From positions 55,590-119,589 of the forward strand of contig JAEWRN010000005.1 of assembly GCA_023460035.1 (NCBI GenBank): DNA of 64,000 nt. Reading direction: 5' to 3'. Source of the stretch: Bacillota bacterium (GTDB lineage Bacteria > Bacillota > Clostridia > Oscillospirales > Ruminococcaceae). Positions 8,406 through 16,840 of the stretch are shown here, piece by piece (position 1 is the first letter of the stretch; the number at the start of each line of letters is the position of its first letter). The translations under genes and the position numbers were made by a program. The notes beneath the pieces are model-generated. The model was not told the DNA's origin, did not search any database, and saw only the letters and a list, made by a program, of their open reading frames with translations.

Positions 8406-10663
8406 GACCACTCCTCCATTTTTTTCAATGTATCTTGCAGGGTAGGTGTCCACTCACGAGGAATTGTCATTGTTTCATAATTTTTATGCCGCATTTGCAT
8501 GTCCTTTGCTAAAGTAATTGCCTGTTTCATTTTTTCCAAAAACGCATCGCGATTTAAAGGTGCAACAATAACATTATCGCAATACTCAAATGTAGTCTTG
8601 TTGGCACACTCGTTGGTAAGAACAACACCGCCGCTGACAGCAACATCGTATGGCGGATAACTTGGATGAGGCGTATACATCAAAGAAAGCGCAAGGTCCG
8701 TATCAGCAACAAATTCGCTATATTCTTGCCATGACATTTGCCCCATTGAAAGCGGTCTTGTCCCATCGCAAAACGTAAAATCCGGGTAATCTTGACCTGC
8801 AAAACAAATTTCCCATTCCGTTGTATCTATAATTCCCTTTTGAATAGCAGTTTCCAACATCAAAATACCAAAACCAAATAAATTGCGGGGGTTGTTAGGG
8901 CGCGCATAAAAAAATAATCTGTATTTTTCCTTTTTTCTAAACAAGCAAGGATGATAAAGCGTTTTGCTAAATGCTGGCTCAAAATAAACACCATTTTCAG
9001 TAATGTTTTTCTGGTTTTCTTCAAAATAGTCCCACAAAAATTTGCTGTTTACAATAAAATGGATATCCTTGTCCTGCATAATCTCGGAACACATCAGATG
9101 TCTATCGCCATGTTCATAAAAAAAAGTTTCGACTTCTTGAATAATGTAATAGAAGTCCTCTCTGATTGTAATATCTTTAATAGACTTTGCGCTCCACCAG
9201 CTTGTTGCAAAAAAGATATCTTCTTTCCCAACATCCAACCTGCGATTAGGGGAACCATCTTCTCTATAATGCTGTGAAAAAAAAGTTACCTTATCCGGGT
9301 ATGGCACCCCGTTCAACCTTAAAATATTTTCATAATTGGTCGGTTCGACCTCATCTGTAAGCGTAATAATTCTTAAGGGGATCTGCATTTTATTTGCAAA
9401 TTCCGTTGCCACAATCAATGCCGTGGCAACCCCACCCAATAAGCTGTGCGATGAAATTGTATCAGTTACAAGATTTAATCTTTTTGTATCTTCTTCAGAA
9501 TACATCGCCTCTATCGGCACAATTTCTTGAAAATGCGCTCTTAATAATTCTCGTACAGAAAGCATTTTTTCTTCTTGATTCATTGCTACCGGCACATCTG
9601 TAGCTTTTAGCATTTTAGATGAGCTTAATTGTGTTGCATTACCAAATGGTTGCCCTTTTGTCGGATGAAAAATTTTTTTAACTTTGCTGACAACCACACG
9701 CCCCGGCCATGTAAGTTTCCAAAACGTTGAATTGACTATCTGATCGTGAATCTGTTGCAATTGCTGCTCATGGTTGCGTGTGTTAGCCAAGTCTATATTC
9801 AAACGATTATAGTCGTTTTTCAGTTCAGTTTCCCGGTTTTTTGCCAAAATTACTTTTTGATGTTCTTTACCTATTTTTTCATAGACACTGTCTAATATGT
9901 CTTTGATAATTACGCTTTGTTGCTCTGTCTGAATCTCCCATTCACGTCTTTCCTGTAGTTGTTGTGTGGTCAATCCACCAATATAATCATCCTTATTTTT
10001 TATAATTGCCGATATCTCTTTCTCACTTTGCTGCCTTTGCACACGATTAGCTCTCTCATAATCTTCAATAAGCCGTAACGTTTCTTTTTTGCTTTTTACA
10101 AAAGCCACTGCCTGTGGTGCAATGAAAGACAAATCGACCTGAAAGTCCCTTAAAAAACCCTGTTGGGCAAAACGCTTTGCCCAATGCTCTTGTTGTTGCA
10201 CATTAAAATGTGATTTTTCATTAAAGTCATCCGGTGTCGAAGAAAACACAATATGTTGCGTCCGCCCACAAAGAGCCTGCAGAAATGGGATTTCATCCTC
10301 TTCATATAAATGCTCTATCACTTCTATTGCCGAAATGCAGTCAAATTGAGAAGGCAACTCGGCAGGTAACCCTTCTGCCACATTTGCAACAAAACAGTAG
10401 GGCCGAATATCCTCCCTCACCTTGCTAATTGCATAGCTGGATACATCTACCCCGTATGCCTTTACACCTAAATCGCGCAAAGCCTCTACCAAATAGCCGT
10501 ATGCACACCCAACGTCTAAATATGTAGCAGGTCTATAAAGCTCAACTATATTTTGAGCCACTTTTTGAAATACAGAACTCCAATAGGTTCTGTCATTATA
10601 ATCTTTAACATAGTTTAAATAATATTTTTCATTATAATAAGAACCATATTTGTTATCACTCAT
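8402..10663 (-). CDS. SAM methyltransferase - coiled coil - WsaF-like glycosyltransferase fusion
   Basis: A 753-residue fusion. Residues about 25-190 form a class I methyltransferase with YLDVGCAYGYL (motif I) and GVDVSSYAI (acidic end of the second strand). Residues about 195-310 are charged and heptad-like, probably a coiled coil. The C-terminal 400 residues resemble the rhamnosyltransferase WsaF: FATSWWSAK, an IQEVETFFY segment, FYARPNNPRNLFGFG and ALSLMYTPHPSYPP. ATG start with GAGG seven bases upstream. Such fusions often cap or length-control polysaccharides by methylating the non-reducing end; that role here is inference. It is the first gene of the minus-strand glycan group. Confidence 0.75.
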   Translation of the reverse strand: MSDNKYGSYYNEKYYLNYVKDYNDRTYWSSVFQKVAQNIVELYRPATYLDVGCAYGYLVEALRDLGVKAYGVDVSSYAISKVREDIRPYCFVANVAEGLPAELPSQFDCISAIEVIEHLYEEDEIPFLQALCGRTQHIVFSSTPDDFNEKSHFNVQQQEHWAKRFAQQGFLRDFQVDLSFIAPQAVAFVKSKKETLRLIEDYERANRVQRQQSEKEISAIIKNKDDYIGGLTTQQLQERREWEIQTEQQSVIIKDILDSVYEKIGKEHQKVILAKNRETELKNDYNRLNIDLANTRNHEQQLQQIHDQIVNSTFWKLTWPGRVVVSKVKKIFHPTKGQPFGNATQLSSSKMLKATDVPVAMNQEEKMLSVRELLRAHFQEIVPIEAMYSEEDTKRLNLVTDTISSHSLLGGVATALIVATEFANKMQIPLRIITLTDEVEPTNYENILRLNGVPYPDKVTFFSQHYREDGSPNRRLDVGKEDIFFATSWWSAKSIKDITIREDFYYIIQEVETFFYEHGDRHLMCSEIMQDKDIHFIVNSKFLWDYFEENQKNITENGVYFEPAFSKTLYHPCLFRKKEKYRLFFYARPNNPRNLFGFGILMLETAIQKGIIDTTEWEICFAGQDYPDFTFCDGTRPLSMGQMSWQEYSEFVADTDLALSLMYTPHPSYPPYDVAVSGGVVLTNECANKTTFEYCDNVIVAPLNRDAFLEKMKQAITLAKDMQMRHKNYETMTIPREWTPTLQDTLKKMEEWS

Positions 10664-10849
10664 TTTGAAACCTCACATCATCTTTTTATAATCCGTTTTT
10701 TGTAATCATAACCTAAAAACATTAATTTGAAATAGTGTCTCAAATTTTTACATTAAATTATGTATCAACCACAACTTATAACCGCCTTTTACTATACCCT
10801 AAAATAAGGTTTCAGGCAACCCATTTTAGCTTACAATGTTTTTATCCAT
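10664..10849. other. AT-rich spacer between glycan locus and wall hydrolase gene
   Basis: No coding frame with a ribosome binding site was found. The stretch is AT-rich and should hold the promoter of the minus-strand glycan genes, but no good -35/-10 pair stands out. Confidence 0.4.
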
Positions 10850-10893
10850 ATAAAAAGCTCTCAGCTAGGATGCCCCAACTGAGAGTTTTAAAA
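10850..10893 (-). terminator. Intrinsic terminator of the wall hydrolase gene
   Basis: Inverted repeat CTCTCAG (10858-10864) and CTGAGAG (10879-10885) with a 14-base loop. On the minus strand the stem is followed by a short U tract (CTTTTTA). It lies immediately after the stop of the gene at 10897. An A/T-rich flank on the other side could let it work in both directions. Confidence 0.75.
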
Positions 10894-10896
10894 AAT

Positions 10897-13782
10897 TTAT
10901 ACTGCTCCTAAAATTGTGCCGGGGAAGTAATGGCTCAACACTTGCTGCCACGTATACCCACTATTTGCTATTAGCCCCATGGCGCCATACTGGCTCATCC
11001 CCACACAGTGTCCATTACCATATGCTGTAAATGTAAATATCCCACCTTGATAACTTACCGTGAAATTGGGTGAAACCGGGCCGTATACCTTTTCAATAAA
11101 ATCAGAAATATTAACAGAGCGACCCCACACGGTAAGCGCTGTAACATACCCGTACACATCTTTATTTGTAATTTGTATCCATGTCGCAGGGTCTGGGTAA
11201 GATGCTGAATAATCTGCCCCTACAAGGCCTATAAGGTCTTCTTTTACCGTTGAAGTATCCGGCTTGAGAATTTTAGGTTGATACGCTGCACCGCCAGCAT
11301 AATCATCTGGGCTTTCTACTGACGTTAGGTACGGCACCGCTGTACCCCAGTAATTAGCAGCCGTATTGGTATGACCAGCGGCCGTTGAAGTATAAACCGT
11401 ATTTGCCGCCGCACCATTGTAGGTAAGGACATAACTTTCAACCGTTGCAATGGCGCTTTTTATTGTTTCATAATTCCCGTCATACTTCAGCCCAACCGTT
11501 GGCAGTGTATTATAATTTTCATACCTATAAAGCAGCCAACTGTGTGCCGCAACCGCTTGTGCGCGGTAAAGTTTTATTGCATCAACCCCAGTAAGGTTAG
11601 TACCCCCTACTTCATTATTCACAATTGCAGCGAGGATATTTAGCCTTGTATCCGTTACCACTGTACCGTTATTATTTACCGTCAATGTAGCCACTGTGCC
11701 ACCACCGGTATTATCGCTACCAAAAATCACGGTAGAATAATCTTTATACAGATAACTAAGGTCCACATTACCGCTGACACCACTTACCGCCCCGCTACTT
11801 GTATATTGCCACAAAGCAGCCGAATCGCCCCATCCGTTGTAACCACGGTAGTCTGCAATCCACAAATCATAACCTTGTGCCTGCAACGATGCTGCATCCA
11901 CATGGTTTTGCGCCCAGCTGGTGCTCATATACATACCCGGGTAATACCCGTTTTGGTCGAGCAAATCCATTTCGTATTTTAGGAGCCTTGTGCGCTCTGC
12001 CTTTGTCGATACATTAGTCAAAAGCGGTGTGTATTCATAATCCACAAATACTGGTAAGTCAAACGTATAGCCTTGGTCTCGCAGGCTATTTGCGGCTGAC
12101 AAAAATGTACTAACCTCGGTAGCTACCTCACTATCACTAAACGCATACGTATAAATATATGCGCCTACCTCAATACCCACATTCTTTGCATTAATTACAT
12201 TCTGCGTGAAAAACGGGTCAACAATCCAACTACCACTAGTTCCCCCGCTCCATGTTACTGCACGAATAATAGCATAATTAATACCGCTTGCCTTTACTGC
12301 CGACCAATCTATGTATCCCTGATGCGCAGACACATCTAAAACTTCCGCATCTGCAATAAGCACCCCATCGTTATTAAAGGTATAGATTGTCCCATTGATC
12401 GAAATACGCCCACGTGCAACAACACCATTAGAAAGTGCATAGTACTTTTTAGAATCCACTTCAAACCATGTGCCCTTTACAAGGCGTCCATCAGACCCCA
12501 AACGATATCGTTCTCCGCCTGTTACAAGCCAGCCGAACTGCTGCTTACCATCATCGTTGAAGTAAAAAGTATCAGAACCTAACGTCAGCCAGCCGCGCGC
12601 AATCGTACCATCTGCTTTTGCAAAATACACACTGCCTGACTGGATAAACCATTTATTTGTAGCTAATACACCAGTTGTTGCATCCATCCAGTATCGCTGC
12701 CCGCCGGTTATTAGCCACCCCTTTACAAGAACACCATTTGACCCGGAATAGTATGTTTTGCCCTCACTTTGTACCCATTGAGAAACTGCGATTTTCCCAT
12801 TACTTTGCACGTAATAGGTTTTCCCGTCCACGGTAACAAACTGTGCACTGCTTGTCAGCCTGCCATCTGACTGGATGTAATACAGCACCCCGCCTACGCT
12901 GATAAGCCCAAACTGTTGCTTGCCATCGTCATTGAAATAAAAGGTATCAGACCCCAACGTTAGCCAGCCGCGGGTAATCGTGCCATCTGCTTTTGCGAAG
13001 TACACGCTGCCTGCCTGCACAAACCATTTGTTCTTTGCAAGTGCACCTGTGGTTGCGTCCAGCCAATACCGCTGCCCACCGGTTACAAGCCAGCCCTTTA
13101 CTTTTTGCCCGTTGGAGTCGAGGTAATATCGCTCTCCGCCACTGTCTACCCACTGGCTCGCCTGTACACGGCCATTACTTTGCACGTAATAGGTTTTCCC
13201 GTCCACGGTAACAAACTGTGCACTGCTTGTCAGCCTGCCATCTGACTGGATGTAATACAACACCCCGCCTACGCTGATAAGCCCAAACTGTTGCTTGCCA
13301 TCGTCATTGAAATAAAAGGTATCAGACCCCAACGTTAGCCAGCCGCGGGCAATCGTGCCATCTGCTTTTGCGAAGTACACGCTGCCTGCCTGCACAAACC
13401 ATTTATTTGTGGCCAATGCACCAGTTGTTGCATCCAGCCAATACCGCTGCCCACCGGTCACTAACCAGCCCTTTACTTTTTGCCCTAGCTGATAGTAATA
13501 AACGCTCCCATCTCCATTAGCCCATCCGTCTGGTTGGGCCGTAGCCGTAAGGCTTTGCACCAATGATGACGAAGAACTCTCTGGCACAGCCGTCGGCTCC
13601 GGCGTCGGCGTGGCCGTCGGCTCCGGTGTCGGCGTAGCCGTCGGCTCCGGTGTCGGCGTGGCTTCCTGGGTGACTTGTGGAGTACTAGAAGAAGCTGCCT
13701 CTTCTGCGTGAAAAGCCGACATATTGCCAATACTTAAAAACAGCGCTCCTGCAACCAACAAGCAAACCAAAAATTTTTTCAT
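10897..13782 (-). CDS. Secreted wall protein: choline-binding-type repeats + GH25 muramidase + SpoIID-like domain
   Basis: A 961-residue exported protein. Residues 1-27 form a signal peptide. Residues 41-66 are a Pro-Thr-Glu linker (PTPEPTAT repeated). Residues about 85-475 carry some 18-20 aromatic wall-binding repeats (GWLTLGSDTFYFNDDGK type). A GH25 lysozyme domain spans about 481-690, with LDVSAHQG (D483), FVDYEY (D581, E583) and GNVDLS (D674). A SpoIID-like domain follows to the end: VNNEVGG places the likely catalytic Glu at 724, and NGHCVGMSQYGA lies near the C-terminus. GH25 cuts MurNAc-GlcNAc bonds; SpoIID is a lytic transglycosylase that acts on stem-peptide-free glycan. The ATG follows AGGAGG and a TATAAT (13806-13811 on the minus strand). 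Confidence 0.9.
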   Translation of the reverse strand: MKKFLVCLLVAGALFLSIGNMSAFHAEEAASSSTPQVTQEATPTPEPTATPTPEPTATPTPEPTAVPESSSSSLVQSLTATAQPDGWANGDGSVYYYQLGQKVKGWLVTGGQRYWLDATTGALATNKWFVQAGSVYFAKADGTIARGWLTLGSDTFYFNDDGKQQFGLISVGGVLYYIQSDGRLTSSAQFVTVDGKTYYVQSNGRVQASQWVDSGGERYYLDSNGQKVKGWLVTGGQRYWLDATTGALAKNKWFVQAGSVYFAKADGTITRGWLTLGSDTFYFNDDGKQQFGLISVGGVLYYIQSDGRLTSSAQFVTVDGKTYYVQSNGKIAVSQWVQSEGKTYYSGSNGVLVKGWLITGGQRYWMDATTGVLATNKWFIQSGSVYFAKADGTIARGWLTLGSDTFYFNDDGKQQFGWLVTGGERYRLGSDGRLVKGTWFEVDSKKYYALSNGVVARGRISINGTIYTFNNDGVLIADAEVLDVSAHQGYIDWSAVKASGINYAIIRAVTWSGGTSGSWIVDPFFTQNVINAKNVGIEVGAYIYTYAFSDSEVATEVSTFLSAANSLRDQGYTFDLPVFVDYEYTPLLTNVSTKAERTRLLKYEMDLLDQNGYYPGMYMSTSWAQNHVDAASLQAQGYDLWIADYRGYNGWGDSAALWQYTSSGAVSGVSGNVDLSYLYKDYSTVIFGSDNTGGGTVATLTVNNNGTVVTDTRLNILAAIVNNEVGGTNLTGVDAIKLYRAQAVAAHSWLLYRYENYNTLPTVGLKYDGNYETIKSAIATVESYVLTYNGAAANTVYTSTAAGHTNTAANYWGTAVPYLTSVESPDDYAGGAAYQPKILKPDTSTVKEDLIGLVGADYSASYPDPATWIQITNKDVYGYVTALTVWGRSVNISDFIEKVYGPVSPNFTVSYQGGIFTFTAYGNGHCVGMSQYGAMGLIANSGYTWQQVLSHYFPGTILGAV
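12798..13484 (-). repeat. 375-bp near-identical direct repeat inside the wall-binding region
   Basis: The block 12798-13109 recurs at 13173-13484 with an offset of 375 bp (125 codons), nearly identical at DNA level. Each unit encodes one set of about six wall-binding repeats. A third, more diverged copy precedes the GH25 domain (about 12527-12735). The high DNA identity implies a recent in-frame duplication or ongoing recombination. Confidence 0.85.
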
Positions 13783-14115
13783 GATTCCTCCTCTTTCACT
13801 TTACTATTATAAAGCAAAAGTTAACACTTTAATTTTACAGCAAATCTTGTTTGAATTTTTGTTTTACGCTTAAATTTTGTATCTATTAGTATCTAATTGG
13901 TAAAATATAGAACAAATAGAGCATCTTTTAAAACTAAATATTTTTTATATCATACCATAAAAACTGAATGTGGAACAATATAATTAAATGATATTTGCAC
14001 CTCGGCCATTATTTTTTAGCAATTTTTCTATTTTATGGCTAGGCCAAATATTACATAACAAGAAACGCTTATTTAAAAAAATAATTACAGTTAGAAATGA
14101 TTTTTCTATTGTAAG
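13783..14115. other. AT-rich intergenic region between divergent genes
   Basis: About 330 bases without a supported gene, visibly AT-rich. Close to the left end lies a minus-strand TATAAT (13806-13811) that may serve the wall protein gene, with no clear -35. I see no tRNA, riboswitch fold or short reading frame with a good ribosome binding site. It marks the switch from the AT-rich left part to the GC-rich right part of the window. Confidence 0.5.
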
Positions 14116-14144
14116 TTGCTGCTTATTGTTTTTTCTGCTATGAT
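14116..14144 (+). promoter_or_regulatory. Probable lepA promoter
   Basis: TTGCTG (14116-14121), a 17-base spacer and TATGAT (14139-14144), about 30 bases before the start codon. Confidence 0.55.
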
Positions 14145-14173
14145 TACACCAATAACACAAGTGGGGGATTTCT

Positions 14174-15973
14174 TTGTCAAAACAACACATCCGCAATTTT
14201 TGCATTATTGCCCATATCGACCACGGCAAATCCACGCTGGCGGACCGCATTTTAGAGCTGACGCAGTCGGTGGATAAGCGCGAGATGGAAAGCCAGCTGC
14301 TGGATAATATGGACCTTGAGCGCGAGCGCGGCATCACCATTAAGGCCCGCGCTGTGACACTGCACTACACTGCGCACGACGGCGAAACCTATGAACTTAA
14401 CCTGATTGACACCCCGGGCCACGTGGACTTTGGGTACGAGGTCAGCCGGTCGCTGGCGGCGTGCGAGGGTGCCATTTTGGTGGTGGACGCAACGCAGGGC
14501 GTAGAGGCGCAAACACTCGCCAACACCTATATGGCGCTGGAGCATGACCTTGAAATTTTGCCGGTGCTGAACAAAATCGACCTACCCTCGGCAGAGCCGG
14601 ACCGCGTGGCGCACGAGGTGGAGGACGAAATTGGCCTGCCGTGCCTTGATGCGCCGCGCATTTCGGCCAAAACGGGTGAAAACATTGAGGCGGTGCTGGA
14701 AGCTGTTGTGGCGGGCATCCCCGCGCCGACCGGCGATGAAGACGCCCCGCTGCAAGCCCTGATTTTTGACGCAGTGTATGACAGCTATAAAGGCGTTATT
14801 GTGTATATCCGCGTGCGGGAGGGCACCGTGCGCGCGGGCGACACCATTCGCCTGATGCAGACCGGCGCGCAGTTTGACGTGGTGGAAGTAGGCCAGATGG
14901 GCGCACTATCGCTTGCGCCCTGCGAAAAGCTGGAGGCCGGCGAGGTGGGCTACCTGACCGCGTCGATTAAAAGCCTGCGCGAAACGCGGGTGGGCGACAC
15001 CGTCACGCTGGCAGCGAACCCCGCCGCCACCGCGCTGCCGGGTTACCGCAAGGTGGTGCCGATGGTGTTCTGCGGCATTTACCCCGCCGACGGCGCCGAC
15101 TACAACGACTTGCAGGATGCCCTTGGCAAATTGCAGCTGAACGATGCCTCGCTGAGCTTTGAGCCGGAAACCTCGGCTGCGCTGGGGTTCGGCTTCCGCT
15201 GCGGCTTTTTGGGGCTTTTGCACCTTGAAATTATCATTGAGCGGCTGGAACGCGAGTTTGATTTAAACCTTGTCACCACCGCCCCCAGCGTAAAATACCG
15301 GCTGACACTGACCGACGGCACGGTAAAAGAGATTTCAAACCCCACCGACTACCCCGACCCCGCCACCATTCGCAGCGCCGAAGAACCATTTGTGAACGGC
15401 CACATTTACACCCCCACCGAGTATGTGGGCGCACTGATGGAGCTGTGCCAAAACCGGCGCGGTATTTTTAAGGACATGAAATATCTGGACGCGACCCGGG
15501 TGGATTTGCACTACGAGCTGCCGCTGGGCGAAATTGTCTACGACTTTTTTGACGCGATTAAAAGCCTGTCGCGCGGGTACGCCAGCTATGATTACGACAT
15601 GAAAGGCTACCAGCCGTCGAAGCTGGTGCGGCTTGACATTTTGATCAACGGCGACACAGTAGACGCATTCAGCCTGATTGTGCACGCCGACAAGGCGTAT
15701 GAACGCGGGCGTAAAATTTGCGAAAAGCTATTGGACAACATCCCCCGCCAGCTGTTTGAGGTGCCCATTCAGGCGGCAATCGGCGGCAAAGTGATTGCCC
15801 GCGAAACCGTGCGCGCAATGCGCAAGGACGTGCTTGCCAAGTGCTACGGCGGCGATATTACCCGCAAAAAGAAGCTGCTGGAAAAGCAAAAAGAGGGCAA
15901 AAAGAAAATGCGGCAGATTGGCTCGGTGGAGATCCCGAGCGAGGCGTTTACCGCCGTGTTGAAGCTGGATTAG
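14174..15973 (+). CDS. lepA: Elongation factor 4 (LepA), translational GTPase
   Basis: A 599-residue full-length LepA. The GTPase motifs are AHIDHGKST (G1), DTPGHVDF (G3) and NKIDLPS (G4), followed by EF-G-like domains and the LepA-specific C-terminal region rich in Lys (KKKLLEKQKEGKKK) near the end. LepA binds the ribosome and remodels stalled or mistranslocated elongation complexes. The start is TTG at 14174, with GGGGG about eight bases upstream. Family length and every G-motif are intact. It is the first GC-rich gene after the AT-rich left region. It runs into the beta-phosphoglucomutase gene 33 bases downstream, so the two may share a transcript. Confidence 0.97.
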   Translation: MSKQHIRNFCIIAHIDHGKSTLADRILELTQSVDKREMESQLLDNMDLERERGITIKARAVTLHYTAHDGETYELNLIDTPGHVDFGYEVSRSLAACEGAILVVDATQGVEAQTLANTYMALEHDLEILPVLNKIDLPSAEPDRVAHEVEDEIGLPCLDAPRISAKTGENIEAVLEAVVAGIPAPTGDEDAPLQALIFDAVYDSYKGVIVYIRVREGTVRAGDTIRLMQTGAQFDVVEVGQMGALSLAPCEKLEAGEVGYLTASIKSLRETRVGDTVTLAANPAATALPGYRKVVPMVFCGIYPADGADYNDLQDALGKLQLNDASLSFEPETSAALGFGFRCGFLGLLHLEIIIERLEREFDLNLVTTAPSVKYRLTLTDGTVKEISNPTDYPDPATIRSAEEPFVNGHIYTPTEYVGALMELCQNRRGIFKDMKYLDATRVDLHYELPLGEIVYDFFDAIKSLSRGYASYDYDMKGYQPSKLVRLDILINGDTVDAFSLIVHADKAYERGRKICEKLLDNIPRQLFEVPIQAAIGGKVIARETVRAMRKDVLAKCYGGDITRKKKLLEKQKEGKKKMRQIGSVEIPSEAFTAVLKLD

Positions 15974-16006
15974 CCCCACCGGCAAACCTTAAAACAGAGG
16001 TGCTTG

Positions 16007-16654
16007 ATGAAAGCGATTATTTTTGATTTAGACGGCGTTTTATGCCACACCGACAAGCTGCATTACAAAGCGTGGAAGCAGATTGCCGACCAGTATGGCA
16101 TTTACTTTGACGAAGCGATTAACAACCGGCTGCGCGGCGTGAGCCGTATGGACAGCCTTGCCATTATTTTAGAGCGCTACCCCGGCGATGTTGCAGCGCT
16201 GGACCGTGAGGCCATGGCGGCGGCCAAAAACGACTATTACCGCGAATTGCTGAAAACGATGTCCCCCGCCGATGTGGCGCCCGAAGTGCTGCAAACGCTG
16301 CACGCATTGCGCGCAAAAGGGCTAAAGCTCGCGGTCGGCTCTTCCAGCAAGAACACCGACTTTATCCTGCGCCAAATTGGCCTTGACGGCTTTTTTGACG
16401 CTGTGTCGGACGGCAACGGGTTACAACACTCGAAACCGGACCCGGAGGTATTTTTGCGGGCAGCCGCACTGCTTAAAGTCGCCCCCGCAGACTGTTTTGT
16501 GGTAGAGGACGCAGAAGCAGGCTTGCAGGCAGCACACCGCGGCGGCATGCAGGCCGGCGGCTTTGGTGACGCGGCAGACAGCCCGCTTGCCGATGTGCAC
16601 CTGCACCACTTTGCCGACCTGCTGGCAGTGGCCGGCGAAAGCGAGCCTCTATAA
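16007..16654 (+). CDS. pgmB: Beta-phosphoglucomutase (HAD superfamily)
   Basis: A 215-residue protein with the HAD nucleophile motif FDLDGV (D8, D10), a beta-PGM cap (LRGVSRMDSL at about 45-54), GSSSKNT (motif II) and KPDPEVF plus FVVEDAEAG (motifs III/IV). It converts beta-D-glucose 1-phosphate to glucose 6-phosphate. The ATG at 16007 has AGAGG six bases upstream; the TTG just before it is less well placed. Its partner is probably the GH65 phosphorylase just downstream on the other strand, because inverting GH65 enzymes release exactly beta-glucose 1-phosphate. Confidence 0.9.
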   Translation: MKAIIFDLDGVLCHTDKLHYKAWKQIADQYGIYFDEAINNRLRGVSRMDSLAIILERYPGDVAALDREAMAAAKNDYYRELLKTMSPADVAPEVLQTLHALRAKGLKLAVGSSSKNTDFILRQIGLDGFFDAVSDGNGLQHSKPDPEVFLRAAALLKVAPADCFVVEDAEAGLQAAHRGGMQAGGFGDAADSPLADVHLHHFADLLAVAGESEPL

Positions 16655-16662
16655 AACCAGCC

Positions 16663-16686
16663 AAAAGCCGCTTAGCGGCTTTTTTA
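16663..16686 (+). terminator. Terminator after pgmB
   Basis: AAAAGCCGC (16663-16671), loop TTA, GCGGCTTTT (16675-16683), then a T run. It sits nine bases after the stop codon. Confidence 0.8.
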
Positions 16687-16782
16687 TTTGCCATTTATAC
16701 TGCATAATCACGAATTTTGTGCGGGCTATACGCAGTACCTCCCATACAGCCACGCCCTAAAACAGCATACAGCTAGAAACAC

Positions 16783-16836
16783 AAAAAAACAGCACCACCT
16801 GCACAGGCTTTGATTGCCCTGTGGGTGGTGCTGTTT
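16783..16836 (-). terminator. Terminator of the GH65 operon
   Basis: A long hairpin: AAACAGCACCACC (16787-16799) pairs with GGTGGTGCTGTTT (16824-16836), extended by an inner CACAGG/CCTGTG pairing. On the minus strand it ends in a run of seven U, just after the GH65 stop at 16841. Confidence 0.85.
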
Positions 16837-16840
16837 GCTT

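Noticed and set aside
12798..13484. Possible CRISPR array in the repeated DNA of the wall protein
   Set aside because: The repeat unit is 375 bp, in frame, and codes for wall-binding repeats; no short repeat-spacer pattern and no cas genes are present.
1..14000. Prophage or mobile element as the source of the AT-rich left region
   Set aside because: No integrase, transposase, terminase, tRNA-type attachment site or flanking direct repeats were seen within the window; the genes are all glycan or wall functions.
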